Assembly: GCF_000761245.1 (NCBI RefSeq)
Contig: NZ_AWOR01000002.1
Location: forward strand, 1-45,185
Direction of reading: 5' to 3'
DNA length: 45,185 bases
From: Comamonas testosteroni
GTDB taxonomy: Bacteria; Pseudomonadota; Gammaproteobacteria; Burkholderiales; Burkholderiaceae_C
Part shown: positions 18,679 to 26,513 of the stretch, one piece after another
Numbering within the stretch: position 1 is the stretch's first letter
Layout of the letters: every line of letters starts with the position of its first letter
Notes under the pieces: generated by a model
Database searches by the model: none
Told to the model about the DNA's origin: nothing
The model's input: the letters and a program-made list of their open reading frames with translations, nothing else
Translations under genes and position numbers: made by a program

Positions 18679-18720
18679 TCAGCAGCTGAAGTACATCTCC
18701 GATGTAGTTCGCGGTGTCAT
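18679..18720 (-). CDS. Putative thrS leader peptide MTPRTTSEMYFSC
   Basis: A 13-codon frame opens at ATG 18720 and ends at TGA 18679-18681, inside the loop of the downstream hairpin. Three of its first six codons are Thr, and they are ACA, ACT and ACA, which should be rare where ACC is preferred. AAAGG stands about 11 nt upstream, a modest ribosome site. It is too short for homology evidence. The case rests on the Thr content and the match with the attenuator pairing. Confidence 0.45.
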   Translation of the reverse strand: MTPRTTSEMYFSC

Positions 18721-18763
18721 AACCGTTGATGCCTTTCTCGCCCTTGTGAATTGAAGTCGCGCC

Positions 18764-18769
18764 ATTTTA
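18764..18769 (-). promoter_or_regulatory. Possible -10 element of the thrS promoter
   Basis: TAAAAT on the minus strand, about 44 bp before the leader peptide start and just past the aceA terminator, resembles a sigma-70 -10 box. No convincing -35 box is at the usual spacing. Confidence 0.35.
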
Positions 18770-18780
18770 ACCCGGCAAAC

Positions 18781-18812
18781 AAAAAAGCGCCCGAGACTTT
18801 CGCCCCGGACGC
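18781..18812 (-). terminator. Intrinsic terminator after aceA
   Basis: GCGTCCGGG pairs with CTCGGGCGC with G-U steps (18804-18812 with 18787-18795), followed by TTTTTT on the minus strand. It ends the aceA transcript about 45 bp past its stop. Another small hairpin CACGAT/ATCGTG lies at 18842-18855. Confidence 0.75.
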
Positions 18813-18857
18813 GTAACCCCACTTTTCTACCTAGACAGAATCACGATTCATCGTGGC

Positions 18858-20189
18858 TCAATGGAACTGCTCCTCCTCGGTGGAGCCGGTCAGCGCCTTG
18901 ACGCTGGAAGAGCCGCCCTGGATCACGGTGGTCACATCGTCGAAGTAACCTGCGCCCACTTCCTGCTGGTGCGAGACAAAGGTGTAGCCCTTGTCACGTG
19001 CCGCAAATTCGGGCTCCTGGATCATTTCCACGTAGTGCTTCATGCCCTCGCCGCGAGCGTACTCGTGGGCGAACTTGAAGGTGTTGTACCAGTTGCTGTG
19101 AATACCGGCCAGCGTGATGAACTGGAACTTGTAACCCAGTGCGGACAGGTCTTCCTGGAAGGAAGCGATCTGGCTGTCGTTGAGGTTCTTCTTCCAGTTG
19201 AACGAAGGCGAGCAGTTGTAGCTCAGCAGCTTGCCTGGGCAGGCTGCGTGCACGGCCTGGGCGAATTCGCGGGCAAAGCCGATATCGGGCACACCGGTTT
19301 CGCACCACACCAGATCCGCATAGGGAGCGTAGGCCACGCCGCGGCTGATGGATTGCTCCAGACCGTTCTTGACACGGTAGAAGCCCTCCTGAGTACGCTC
19401 GCCAGTCAGGAACGGGATGTCGTTCTCGTCATGGTTGCTGGTGATCAGGTTGGCCGCTTCGGCATCGGTACGGGCCAGCACAATGGTGGGCACGCCCATC
19501 ACATCGGCTGCAAAGCGGGCGGCAATCAGCTTCTCGACCGCTTCGCGGGTAGGCACCAGCACCTTGCCGCCCATGTGGCCGCACTTCTTGACAGCAGCCA
19601 ACTGGTCTTCAAAGTGCACGCCGGCAGCACCTGCCTGAATCATGTTCTTCATCAGCTCGAACGCGTTGAGCACGCCGCCAAAGCCGGCTTCCGCATCAGC
19701 CACGATGGGCAGGAAGTAGTCGATGAACCCCTTGTCGCCGGGGTTGATGCCCTTGCCCCACTGGATTTCATCGGCGCGCTTGAAGGTATTGTTGATGCGG
19801 CGCACCATGGTGGGCACGGAGTCATAGGCGTACAGCGACTGGTCAGGGTACATGGTCTCGGAGGTGTTGCCGTCGGCAGCGACTTGCCAGCCCGACAGGT
19901 ACACGGCTTCCAGACCGGCCTTGGCCTGCTGCATGGCCTGGCCTGCAGAGATGGCGCCGAAGGCATTCACATAGCCCTTCTTCGAGCTGCCGTTGATCTT
20001 GTCCCACAGCACTTCGGCGCCGCGCTGGGCCAGCGTGTACTCAGGCTGCAGGCTGCCACGCAGACGCACCACATCGGCAGCGCTGTAACCGCGCTTTACG
20101 CTCTTCCAGCGGGGGTTCTGTGCCCAGTCTTTTTCGAGGGCTGCGATTTGCTGTTCACGGCTCAGTTGCTGAGTCAGGGATTGGGGCAT
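18858..20189 (-). CDS. aceA: Isocitrate lyase
   Basis: The 443-aa protein carries the isocitrate lyase signature KKCGHMGGK with catalytic Cys at about residue 203, the metal-site stretch [11 protein letters not shown], the WCETGVPD segment and [12 protein letters not shown]. It splits isocitrate into glyoxylate and succinate, the first step of the glyoxylate bypass needed for growth on acetate, fatty acids or aromatic compounds that yield acetyl-CoA. Malate synthase is not in the window. It is a single-gene unit, with its own terminator and a palindrome-rich upstream region. Confidence 0.98.
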   Translation of the reverse strand: MPQSLTQQLSREQQIAALEKDWAQNPRWKSVKRGYSAADVVRLRGSLQPEYTLAQRGAEVLWDKINGSSKKGYVNAFGAISAGQAMQQAKAGLEAVYLSGWQVAADGNTSETMYPDQSLYAYDSVPTMVRRINNTFKRADEIQWGKGINPGDKGFIDYFLPIVADAEAGFGGVLNAFELMKNMIQAGAAGVHFEDQLAAVKKCGHMGGKVLVPTREAVEKLIAARFAADVMGVPTIVLARTDAEAANLITSNHDENDIPFLTGERTQEGFYRVKNGLEQSISRGVAYAPYADLVWCETGVPDIGFAREFAQAVHAACPGKLLSYNCSPSFNWKKNLNDSQIASFQEDLSALGYKFQFITLAGIHSNWYNTFKFAHEYARGEGMKHYVEMIQEPEFAARDKGYTFVSHQQEVGAGYFDDVTTVIQGGSSSVKALTGSTEEEQFH

Positions 20190-20700
20190 GGTGCACTCCT
20201 TAGCGGTTAAAACAAGATGAATGGGTGTTCGTCCTTGGGATCTACTCTATGTCTGCGATGCTCTTCCACAAAGTCTTATGTCTTATAAAAGACTGAAATT
20301 TATATTCAATAAAATCAATGACTTATTTTTATTTTTCACAATAAGAAAACGAATTTCTCGTATTGAGAAATTTTGCGGCAGCGCAACATTTCAATTTTTC
20401 ATAATACGAAATTGAATTCTTGCTTCATGAAAAATTGGCGTAAGCACGGCCTCCGAAGTCGGCATCCTTTGAACGCAGTACGAAAAAAGTCCTGGCGCCT
20501 GCCTTGATCTGCCCATTTACCCGGAACGAGACAGACCAAGCCACTTGAACAAAACCAGGTGACACGACAAAGACACAGTGCCCAAGGCGGCGAGAACAAA
20601 AAAACAACAGCTCCCTGCTCTGAGTCAAATGCATGCAACATGCCCTGCCACACTGCTTTGCCTCACCTTCTCTTGTCATTGACATCCATTTCGCCACGCC
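20190..20700. other. AT-rich regulatory region upstream of aceA
   Basis: This 511-bp gap separates aceA (minus) from the DMT transporter (plus). The part 20230-20425 is strikingly AT-rich for this genome and holds three palindromes in 65 bp. No coding frame with family features was seen. A promoter for aceA is expected here, but no clear -35/-10 pair was assigned. Confidence 0.6.
20352..20415. promoter_or_regulatory. Cluster of three palindromes, candidate aceA operators
   Basis: In order: AATTTCTC/GAGAAATT (20352-20359 with 20365-20372, 5-nt spacer), TTGCG/CGCAA (20373-20377 with 20382-20386) and TCAATTT/AAATTGA (20391-20397 with 20409-20415). All arms match perfectly. They lie 160-225 bp upstream of the aceA start. 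The regulator is unknown. Confidence 0.55.
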
Positions 20701-21612
20701 ATGCACACGCCCAGTCGCCCCATCGCCTATCTCTGTCTGGCGCTCAGCATGTCTTTGGTAGGAAGCTATGTGGCCTTGTCCAAGCCTCTGGCTGCCATCT
20801 TTCCGGTCATGCTGCTGGCTTGGCTGCGCTTTGGAATCGGTGCCGTGGCCATGCTGGGCTGGCTCAGGCCACCAGTACACGAGGCGACTCTGACCAGGCA
20901 GACCAAGTGGCTGCTGTTTTTTGAGTCCTTCTTCGGCAATTTCCTTTTCACGCTCTGCATGATCAGCGGCGTGGCCTTGACCAGTGCGGTCACGGCGGGC
21001 GTGACCATGGCCGCAATTCCTGCCGCAGTCGCCATCATGAGCTGGCTTTTTCTGCGCGAAGCCGTTGGCGCGCGTACATGGACAGCCATTGTTTTCGCAG
21101 TGGCCGGCATAGGGCTGAATGCCTTGAGCAAGACTGAAAGCAGCAGCCTTGCCGCACATTCTCAGCAAGGCCTGGGTCAGTTGCTGCTCATTGCCGCCGT
21201 ACTGTGCGAGGCCGCATATGCCGTGATCGGCAAAAAGCTCACCGCAAGCGTAAGCCCCAAGCGCATTACGGCGCTGATCAATCTCTGGGGGTTTGTGCTT
21301 TCCACGCCTGCCGGGCTCTATCTGGCCTGGCAATTTGATTTTTCCCAGGTCTCGGTGCCCGCATGGGGTCTGCTGCTGTTCTACGCGCTGGCCGCCTGCG
21401 TCTGGACGGTGTGGCTGTGGATGACTGGGCTGCGCGCCGTGCCTGCATCGCGAGCCGGCATTTTTACCGTGCTGCTGCCCATCAGCGCCGCCGTGGTGGG
21501 TACGCTGGCCCTGGGCGAGCGCATCGGCAGCATGCAATTGCTGGCCTTCGGCATAGCCCTGACCAGCGTTGTGATTGCAACCTGGCCCGGCTCATTGCAG
21601 ATCAGGCGCTAG
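20701..21612 (+). CDS. EamA/DMT-family transporter
   Basis: The 303-aa inner-membrane protein has about ten hydrophobic helices in two related halves, the EamA (RhaT-like) layout, for example SLVGSYVALSKPL near the N-terminus and GIFTVLLPISAAVVGTLALGE near the C-terminus. Members export or import small metabolites; the substrate cannot be read from the sequence. It stands alone between aceA and the convergent rraA-like gene, whose end is 17 bp away. Confidence 0.92.
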   Translation: MHTPSRPIAYLCLALSMSLVGSYVALSKPLAAIFPVMLLAWLRFGIGAVAMLGWLRPPVHEATLTRQTKWLLFFESFFGNFLFTLCMISGVALTSAVTAGVTMAAIPAAVAIMSWLFLREAVGARTWTAIVFAVAGIGLNALSKTESSSLAAHSQQGLGQLLLIAAVLCEAAYAVIGKKLTASVSPKRITALINLWGFVLSTPAGLYLAWQFDFSQVSVPAWGLLLFYALAACVWTVWLWMTGLRAVPASRAGIFTVLLPISAAVVGTLALGERIGSMQLLAFGIALTSVVIATWPGSLQIRR

Positions 21613-21628
21613 GCGCCATCGATTTCAA

Positions 21629-22144
21629 TCAGGAAAGCAGGTTGCGGCGGCTCAGCACAATGCCGTCGGAGTCGGCATACAGCCAGTCGCCCGGGCGAAT
21701 CCACAGGCCGGCGATCTGCACATAGGCATCGCGCAGTCCCTGGCCTTGCTTGACGGTAGGCATGGGGTTGAGCGCCAGCGCATACAGACCCACGGGCGTG
21801 GATTTCAGCTCGGCCACGTCGCGTACGCAGCCATAGACAAGCACCCCGGCCCAGCCGTTCTGGGCCGCCGAAGTCGCCACATTACCTCCCACCAGAGCCC
21901 GGCGCAGCGAGCCGCCGCCATCGACCACCAGCACACGGCCACCTCCCGGCTCGGCCAGCGCCGCTCGCACCAGGCTGTTGTCGTCCAGACACTGCACGGT
22001 GCTGACCTCCCCCATAAAGCCGACATGCCCGCCATAGCTGTGGAACACGGGCGGCAGCACGCGGAAATCGCTGCTGTCGTCGCTGATATGCGCATCGCAC
22101 AAATCGCAGGTGCTGAAGCCAAGAGAAGCCGAGGAATCGCTCAT
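21629..22144 (-). CDS. RraA-like protein (RNase E inhibitor or HMG/CHA aldolase family)
   Basis: Start ATG 22144 follows GTGGAG and gives 171 aa, the normal RraA length. Motifs are STCDLCDA, GGGSLRRALVGGN and GCVRDVAEL, the last with the Arg-Asp pair used by family aldolases for substrate and metal. Members either bind RNase E to slow RNA decay or cleave 4-hydroxy-4-methyl-2-oxoglutarate in aromatic catabolism. No catabolic genes are adjacent, so an RraA role is as likely as an aldolase role. It is convergent with the DMT transporter and divergent from the SWIB gene. Confidence 0.88.
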   Translation of the reverse strand: MSDSSASLGFSTCDLCDAHISDDSSDFRVLPPVFHSYGGHVGFMGEVSTVQCLDDNSLVRAALAEPGGGRVLVVDGGGSLRRALVGGNVATSAAQNGWAGVLVYGCVRDVAELKSTPVGLYALALNPMPTVKQGQGLRDAYVQIAGLWIRPGDWLYADSDGIVLSRRNLLS

Positions 22145-22421
22145 GAAAATCTCCACAGAACCAAGTCTCCCGCATCTTGCCCTGAGCACCTGACATAGCA
22201 CAAGCACCAGCGGACACACCCAGAGAGCAACTTTTTCACAACACTCTCGAGGAAAAACCCATGAAAACGGACACTAAAGGGCCTGAGAGCAACAAATCGA
22301 GGCAAAAAAACAGCCCACTAGCTTGGAAGAGCGATTTTTTGCCATTAGCATCAGACTCAGCCAGTGGATTGCAGCTGTATTTCGCTGGTGATAAGTCCAC
22401 TACCAATTAGGAATAAGCAAC

Positions 22422-22730
22422 ATGGCAACTGCAAAGAAGGCACCCGCTGCAGCACCGGCAGCAGCACCCGCCGCTAAGAAGCGCACTCCCAACGCTGCCT
22501 TCATGAAACCTCTGACCCCCAGCGCCGCTCTGGCTGCCGTGGTTGGCAAGGATCCCCTGCCCCGCACTGAAATCATCAGCAAGCTGTGGGTCTACATCAA
22601 GGCCAACAACCTGCAAGATGCTGCCAACAAGCGCATGATCAACGCTGATGCCAAGCTCAAGGAAGTCTTCGGCAAGCCCCAAGTCTCCATGTTCGAGATG
22701 GCCGGCCTGATCGGCAAGCACGTCAAGTAA
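22422..22730 (+). CDS. SWIB/MDM2-domain protein
   Basis: The 102-aa protein has an Ala/Lys/Pro-rich tail (1-22, like a histone tail) and a complete SWIB domain (about 28-102: FMKPLTPSAALAAVVG, then LPRTEIISKLWVYIKANNL and VSMFEMAGLIGKHVK). SWIB domains are best known from eukaryotic chromatin remodellers and chlamydiae. Stand-alone bacterial versions occur in betaproteobacteria and are thought to be nucleoid-linked; direct function is unproven. AGGA lies upstream of the start, and a strong terminator follows. Confidence 0.93.
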   Translation: MATAKKAPAAAPAAAPAAKKRTPNAAFMKPLTPSAALAAVVGKDPLPRTEIISKLWVYIKANNLQDAANKRMINADAKLKEVFGKPQVSMFEMAGLIGKHVK

Positions 22731-22753
22731 GCACTGCGCTTGCGCTGACCACA

Positions 22754-22779
22754 AAAAAGCTGGCCTGAGCCAGCTTTTT
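22754..22779. terminator. Bidirectional terminator after the SWIB gene
   Basis: AAAAAGCTGGC (22754-22764) pairs perfectly with GCCAGCTTTTT (22769-22779), with a 4-nt loop. It serves the SWIB gene and probably also ends the convergent flavoprotein operon. Confidence 0.88.
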
Positions 22780-22903
22780 GCGTTTCTGAGACAAGCACCT
22801 CGTGGCCGAGCGGCTGATACCGCCAGACAAGCCGAGTGCTTGCGATTGAGTCCGGCGTGAAGCCACCTTGCACAGCAACAGGCAAAGGTAGCCTCGGGCT
22901 TAG

Positions 22904-24307
22904 TCAATACACATCGCGCCGGTAGCGGCCCGAGCCCAACAACTCGGCCACCTTGGCCTCGCCCAAAATGGCCTGCAGCGTCAGATGCACGCCTTGACCC
23001 ATGCCGTTCAGGCTGCCGCAGACATAGATGGCCGCGCCACGCTCCACCCATTGCCGGACTTCCTGTGCATGGCTGCGCAGCAAATCCTGCACATAGCGCG
23101 AATCCTTGCCGTTGCGCGACCAGGCCTGATCCAGCCGTACCAGTCGACCTTGCCTGAGCCATGCGTCCAATTGTTCAGCAAATAGTGCGTCATGCTGTGG
23201 GCTGCGCTCTCCGAACAACAGCCATTGATCACCAAGCTCTTGCTGCACACGCGCCTTGATATGGCTGAGCAGACCCGCAAGGCCCGAGCCATTGCCGATC
23301 AGAATCAGCGGTCGCCCGGCGTTGTCACCGAGCCGGAAGCCTCGGTGCTCGCGCAAGGTCAGCGGCAGTACATCCCCCTCGGCCATGCCGCAGCACAGCC
23401 AGTGCGACGCAAGGCCCGGTGAACCATCGGCACGCGTGCTCTCGCGCACCAGCAGCTGCAGACTGCTGTCGGCCGTGATCGAGGCGATCGAATAGTCGCG
23501 CGCACGCTCAGGGTCGGCAGGCACGCACACAGACACCAGATCGCCCGACTCCCACCGCGGCAGCTCGCCGGACTGCGGCGTCCACTCCAGCAAGTACAGT
23601 GCCCCGCCCTGGCTGCCGGGATTGAGCAAACGGCGCCGACTGAGCACAAAAGGTATGCTGGCCGGCGCCTGCAACCAGTCCGAATCCAGCTCCTGGGCTG
23701 GCGCAGACTCGCCCAGCAGGCTCTGCCTTATCTGCCCGACCTGAGCCTGCCAGCTCTGCAAGCTCGGCCCATCCATATTGTCGACACAGATGAGATCGCT
23801 GTGCGCGCCGCCGGTCTGCAACCACTCGTGCACTTGCACACCAAACGCACAGAACTCCTGGTATTCACGATCACCCAGCGCGAGCACCAGGCTTTGGTGC
23901 CGGCTCAGCGCAGGCTGCGTGGCCATGAGCTGCTGGACAAAGCCCAGCGCATGGTCGGGCGCATCGCCCTCGCCTGTGGTGGACAGCAGCCACAGGCTGT
24001 GTGCATATTGCTGCAGCAGCTCGGTCGTCAGCTTCTCGACGGGCAACAGGCGCACCTGCAGACCGCCATCGACCAGCATCTTGACCGTGGCACGGGCCAG
24101 AGCCTCGGCCTGCCCCGTCTGGCTGGCATAGGCGACCAGGACGGCAGGCGCAGCAGCATCGCCTTGCGAGACATTGCTCTCGGCCTCATCGGCCAGGCGC
24201 TGCTTTCGTACCTTGGTGCCGATACCCCAGCACATGCCTGCATAGGCTGCGACCAAACCCATAGCCCCATAAATGCGCTCGGGCGTCAAAATCCATTCCA
24301 CTGTCAT
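22904..24307 (-). CDS. Membrane-anchored CysJ-like flavoprotein reductase (FMN/FAD/NADPH)
   Basis: The 467-aa protein has one N-terminal membrane helix (about 12-30), a flavodoxin domain (about 55-195, VLVAYASQTGQAEALA and LSTTGEGDAPDHA), then a ferredoxin-NADP reductase-type half with the FAD motif RDYSIAS and the nucleotide-binding stretches LIGNGSGLAGLLSH, LLFGERSPQHDALF and YVCGSLNGMGQGVH. It resembles sulfite reductase flavoprotein subunits but is anchored, and no CysI gene is near. Its ATG overlaps the apbE stop (ATGA). It probably supplies NADPH electrons to the PepSY/DUF2271 membrane chain encoded upstream; this role is inferred. Confidence 0.88.
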   Translation of the reverse strand: MTVEWILTPERIYGAMGLVAAYAGMCWGIGTKVRKQRLADEAESNVSQGDAAAPAVLVAYASQTGQAEALARATVKMLVDGGLQVRLLPVEKLTTELLQQYAHSLWLLSTTGEGDAPDHALGFVQQLMATQPALSRHQSLVLALGDREYQEFCAFGVQVHEWLQTGGAHSDLICVDNMDGPSLQSWQAQVGQIRQSLLGESAPAQELDSDWLQAPASIPFVLSRRRLLNPGSQGGALYLLEWTPQSGELPRWESGDLVSVCVPADPERARDYSIASITADSSLQLLVRESTRADGSPGLASHWLCCGMAEGDVLPLTLREHRGFRLGDNAGRPLILIGNGSGLAGLLSHIKARVQQELGDQWLLFGERSPQHDALFAEQLDAWLRQGRLVRLDQAWSRNGKDSRYVQDLLRSHAQEVRQWVERGAAIYVCGSLNGMGQGVHLTLQAILGEAKVAELLGSGRYRRDVY

Positions 24308-25428
24308 GCCTCAAATAGGTTGATCCAGGCCGGTGTCTTGAGCACCTGTCTGCGGGCCTCGTTGCCATCGGATGCGAGATGCGACGTGAGCACGGCTGCA
24401 ATCTCATGTTCACGGGCAAAGTCCATGCCTTGCTGCGGACCCAGCACCGTGAGCACGGTGGCCAGCGCATCGGCGTGCATGCATTCCTCATGGAACACGG
24501 TCACGCTGGCCAGATCATGCGTCACCGGCCAGCCCGTGCGCGGATCCAGCGTGTGCGAATAGCGCCTGCCGGCCTGCGTGAACTGATGCCAGAAATCGCC
24601 CGAGGTGGCAAAAGCGCCCTCCCTGCAGGCCACGACCAGCGACTCGGCCTCGGCACAGCCGCCCGTGCCCAGCTGCACCCGCCAGGGCCGCCCATCAGGG
24701 CGCGCCCCCCAGCTGCGCAGCTCACCGCCAATTTCGAACATGCCCGCAGCCCAGCCTGCGGCCTGCAGCTTGCGCACAGCCCAATCCACGGCAAAGCCCT
24801 TGGCAATGCCGCAAAAATCCAGCTCCAGACCTCCGGACTGCTGCAACTGCCGGGTTTGCGCATTCCAGCGCAGATGGCCATGGCCGCTGGTCTTCAGCAA
24901 GCGCTCGATCTCATCGCCGGCCGGTGCCTGCCCTGAATGCGGCTGCAGCGGATTCTGACGCGGCCCGAACCCCCACAGCGAGACCAGCGCCCCCATGGCG
25001 GGATCCAGGGCCGCGCCGGATAGCCGGCTCCAGTGCAAGGCCGCTTCCAGAACATGGGCGAACTCCGGCGGCACTATATGCGTTTGACCGGGTCTTGAAC
25101 GATTGAACCGGGTGATCAGCGAATCCGCCTCCCAGTTGCTCATCTGAGCGATGACATCGTCAAACACCTGCTCCAGCAGAGCCTGCACCGACTCCATGGG
25201 CAGGTAATCCGGGTTGGCCAGACACAGCGACCAATGCGTGCCCATGGTCTGGCCGCAGAGGCGATGAATACGCCCGTCCTGCTGGTGCTGCAAGCTTGCA
25301 GGTTTCCAGCGCTGCACGCCAAAGTCCGGCGCCGGCATCCGAGCGCGAGCCTGACTCTGCGCCGCCGACGAGGGCAGTTGCCAGAGACTGGCGTCAAAGC
25401 GTACGCGGGGGGGTGTGGGCATGGGCAT
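24304..25428 (-). CDS. apbE: FAD:protein FMN transferase, ApbE family
   Basis: The 374-aa protein contains GQTMGTHWSLCLAN, DFCGIAKGFAVDWAV, FEIGGELRSWG, ATSGDFWHQF and LDPRTGWPV, the landmarks of ApbE. ApbE moves FMN from FAD to a Thr/Ser of an exported target protein using Mg2+. The likely target is the DUF2271 protein encoded two genes upstream. ATG 25428 gives no signal peptide, although ApbE normally works outside the cytoplasm. In-frame sequence immediately upstream is open back to a TGA and reads as a basic then hydrophobic segment (GRVVVFAAVFAFVW), but has no ATG, GTG or TTG. The true N-terminus is therefore uncertain. Confidence 0.92.
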   Translation of the reverse strand: MPMPTPPRVRFDASLWQLPSSAAQSQARARMPAPDFGVQRWKPASLQHQQDGRIHRLCGQTMGTHWSLCLANPDYLPMESVQALLEQVFDDVIAQMSNWEADSLITRFNRSRPGQTHIVPPEFAHVLEAALHWSRLSGAALDPAMGALVSLWGFGPRQNPLQPHSGQAPAGDEIERLLKTSGHGHLRWNAQTRQLQQSGGLELDFCGIAKGFAVDWAVRKLQAAGWAAGMFEIGGELRSWGARPDGRPWRVQLGTGGCAEAESLVVACREGAFATSGDFWHQFTQAGRRYSHTLDPRTGWPVTHDLASVTVFHEECMHADALATVLTVLGPQQGMDFAREHEIAAVLTSHLASDGNEARRQVLKTPAWINLFEA

Positions 25429-25462
25429 CCAGACAAAGGCGAAAACAGCAGCGAAAACAACG

Positions 25463-25483
25463 ACGCGCCCGGATCGGGCGCGT
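25463..25483. other. Hairpin between the DUF4198 gene and apbE
   Basis: ACGCGCCCG (25463-25471) pairs with CGGGCGCGT (25475-25483) around a 3-nt loop. On the minus strand CGTTGTTTTC follows, a weak U-tract. It may attenuate transcription into apbE or stabilise the upstream mRNA. Confidence 0.5.
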
Positions 25484-25507
25484 ATTCAGTCCATCAAGCG
25501 CTAACGC

Positions 25508-26308
25508 TTAAGGCAGGACTTCCAGAGTCGCGATATAGCCCAGGCGACGCTCCGTGGCCTTGGCAATGCTGGTCTTCTTGTCCGTGGCATCGGCGTTCAG
25601 CCAGAACAGACCTGCGCGGGGGAACTTGATCTTGACCTGGCCCTTGGCATCGGTCTTGAGCTTCATGGCGTCCACACCGTCGCGGTAGCGAATGCCGTCG
25701 GCCACCAGCTCCAGCTCCAGATCGGCGGCGGGCTTGCCGTCAAGATGGAATTCGAACGTCGCCTCTTCGCTGGCCACCAGATCATTGGGGTGGGTCACGG
25801 GCTTGAGCTCCAGGCCCTTGCCGGTCAGCGCCAGCGCCGAAGGCTTGCCCAGGGACACAAAGGTTTCCATGCGGCGCAGATTCTCGGTCACGCGCACTTC
25901 CTTGGCATCGGCAGGAATCTGCTTGAGCACTTCTTCCACCGAACCGCGAAGGCGCTTGGGCTGGCCGTTGGCATCCTTGTAACCACCCATCACGCCGGTC
26001 ATCAGCATGGTGACGCGGTAGGTACCGGTCTTCTCGGGCTTGAAGTCGAACATGCTGCGCAACTCGCCCTTGGCGACATTCTTCATTTCCACCGCCGAGC
26101 CATCGGGCGCGGTCACCTTGACGGCTTCCAGGCCCAGCGGACGGTGATTGAAGAAGAACACATCGTTGGACACGGCCGCATCCACCGTCACCCAGTCGGA
26201 CTTGGACAGCACGGTGCTGGAGGGCTTGAACCACAGATCATGCGCCTGGGCGCCCAGTACGGTCAGCGCCAAAGCGGCAGCAGCAAGAGCACGTGTTTTG
26301 AACTTCAT
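25508..26308 (-). CDS. DUF4198 periplasmic protein (metal/redox operon)
   Basis: Start ATG 26308 follows AAGGACC and gives 266 aa. A clear signal peptide (MKFKTRALAAAALALTVLGA) ends at AQA, leaving a mature N-terminus HDLWFKPS, so a His at or near position 1 could bind metal. The rest has beta-rich, Ig-like features (SMFDFKPEKTGTYRVTMLMT; EATFEFHLDGKPAADLELEL) like DUF4198 (NikM-like) proteins. Genes of this family sit beside TonB-dependent receptors and PepSY proteins. It probably acts in the periplasm in iron handling; the molecular role is unknown. Confidence 0.87.
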   Translation of the reverse strand: MKFKTRALAAAALALTVLGAQAHDLWFKPSSTVLSKSDWVTVDAAVSNDVFFFNHRPLGLEAVKVTAPDGSAVEMKNVAKGELRSMFDFKPEKTGTYRVTMLMTGVMGGYKDANGQPKRLRGSVEEVLKQIPADAKEVRVTENLRRMETFVSLGKPSALALTGKGLELKPVTHPNDLVASEEATFEFHLDGKPAADLELELVADGIRYRDGVDAMKLKTDAKGQVKIKFPRAGLFWLNADATDKKTSIAKATERRLGYIATLEVLP

Positions 26309-26394
26309 ATCAGGTCCTTGAAAACAGAAAGGGTGACAAATCAAAAGAGAGAGGTGTGACGGCTAAGCAACACCTTAAACTGGCGCTACGCAGG

Positions 26395-26512
26395 CAAGAG
26401 ACACCAAGGAAGGGCCGCCCCGCACCGAGGGTGTCGTCCCCCTCCCGCGAAGCGAGAGAGGGGGAAGCGGCGGGGCCACCTAGGCAAAGCCGCTCAGGGG
26501 GTGAGAATCAAA
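26395..26512. repeat. GC-rich intergenic repeat-like sequence
   Basis: The stretch includes GTCCCCCTCCCGCGAAGCGA, GAGGGGGAAGCGGC and CTCAGGGGGTG with several self-complementary blocks. From memory, similar CCCCCTC/GAGGGGG sequences are scattered between genes in Comamonadaceae. A related C/G-block stretch lies at 31340-31390. Its dispersed nature could not be checked here. Confidence 0.45.
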
Positions 26513-26513
26513 A

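Larger units (their letters stand above)
18604..18720 (-). promoter_or_regulatory. Candidate Thr attenuator: three-way junction, antiterminator and terminator
   Basis: On the minus strand P1 pairs CGCGAAC with GTTCGCG (18707-18713 with 18660-18666). Inside are P2 TACATC/GATGTA (18701-18706 with 18692-18697, loop GGA) and P3 CAGCTGC/GCAGCTG (18682-18688 with 18670-18676). All stems are perfect. The P1 3' arm, read as GTTCGCGC, can pair over 8 bp (one G-U) with GCGCGGAC of the terminator (18620-18627). The Thr codons of the leader peptide lie over the P1 5' arm. A ribosome stalled there would open P1 and favour the antiterminator. The mechanism is inferred from these pairings. Confidence 0.6.

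Noticed and set aside
20425..21537. 370-codon minus-strand open frame opposite the DMT transporter
   Set aside because: Antisense shadow rich in His, Gln and Gly. The plus-strand frame has the expected ten membrane helices.
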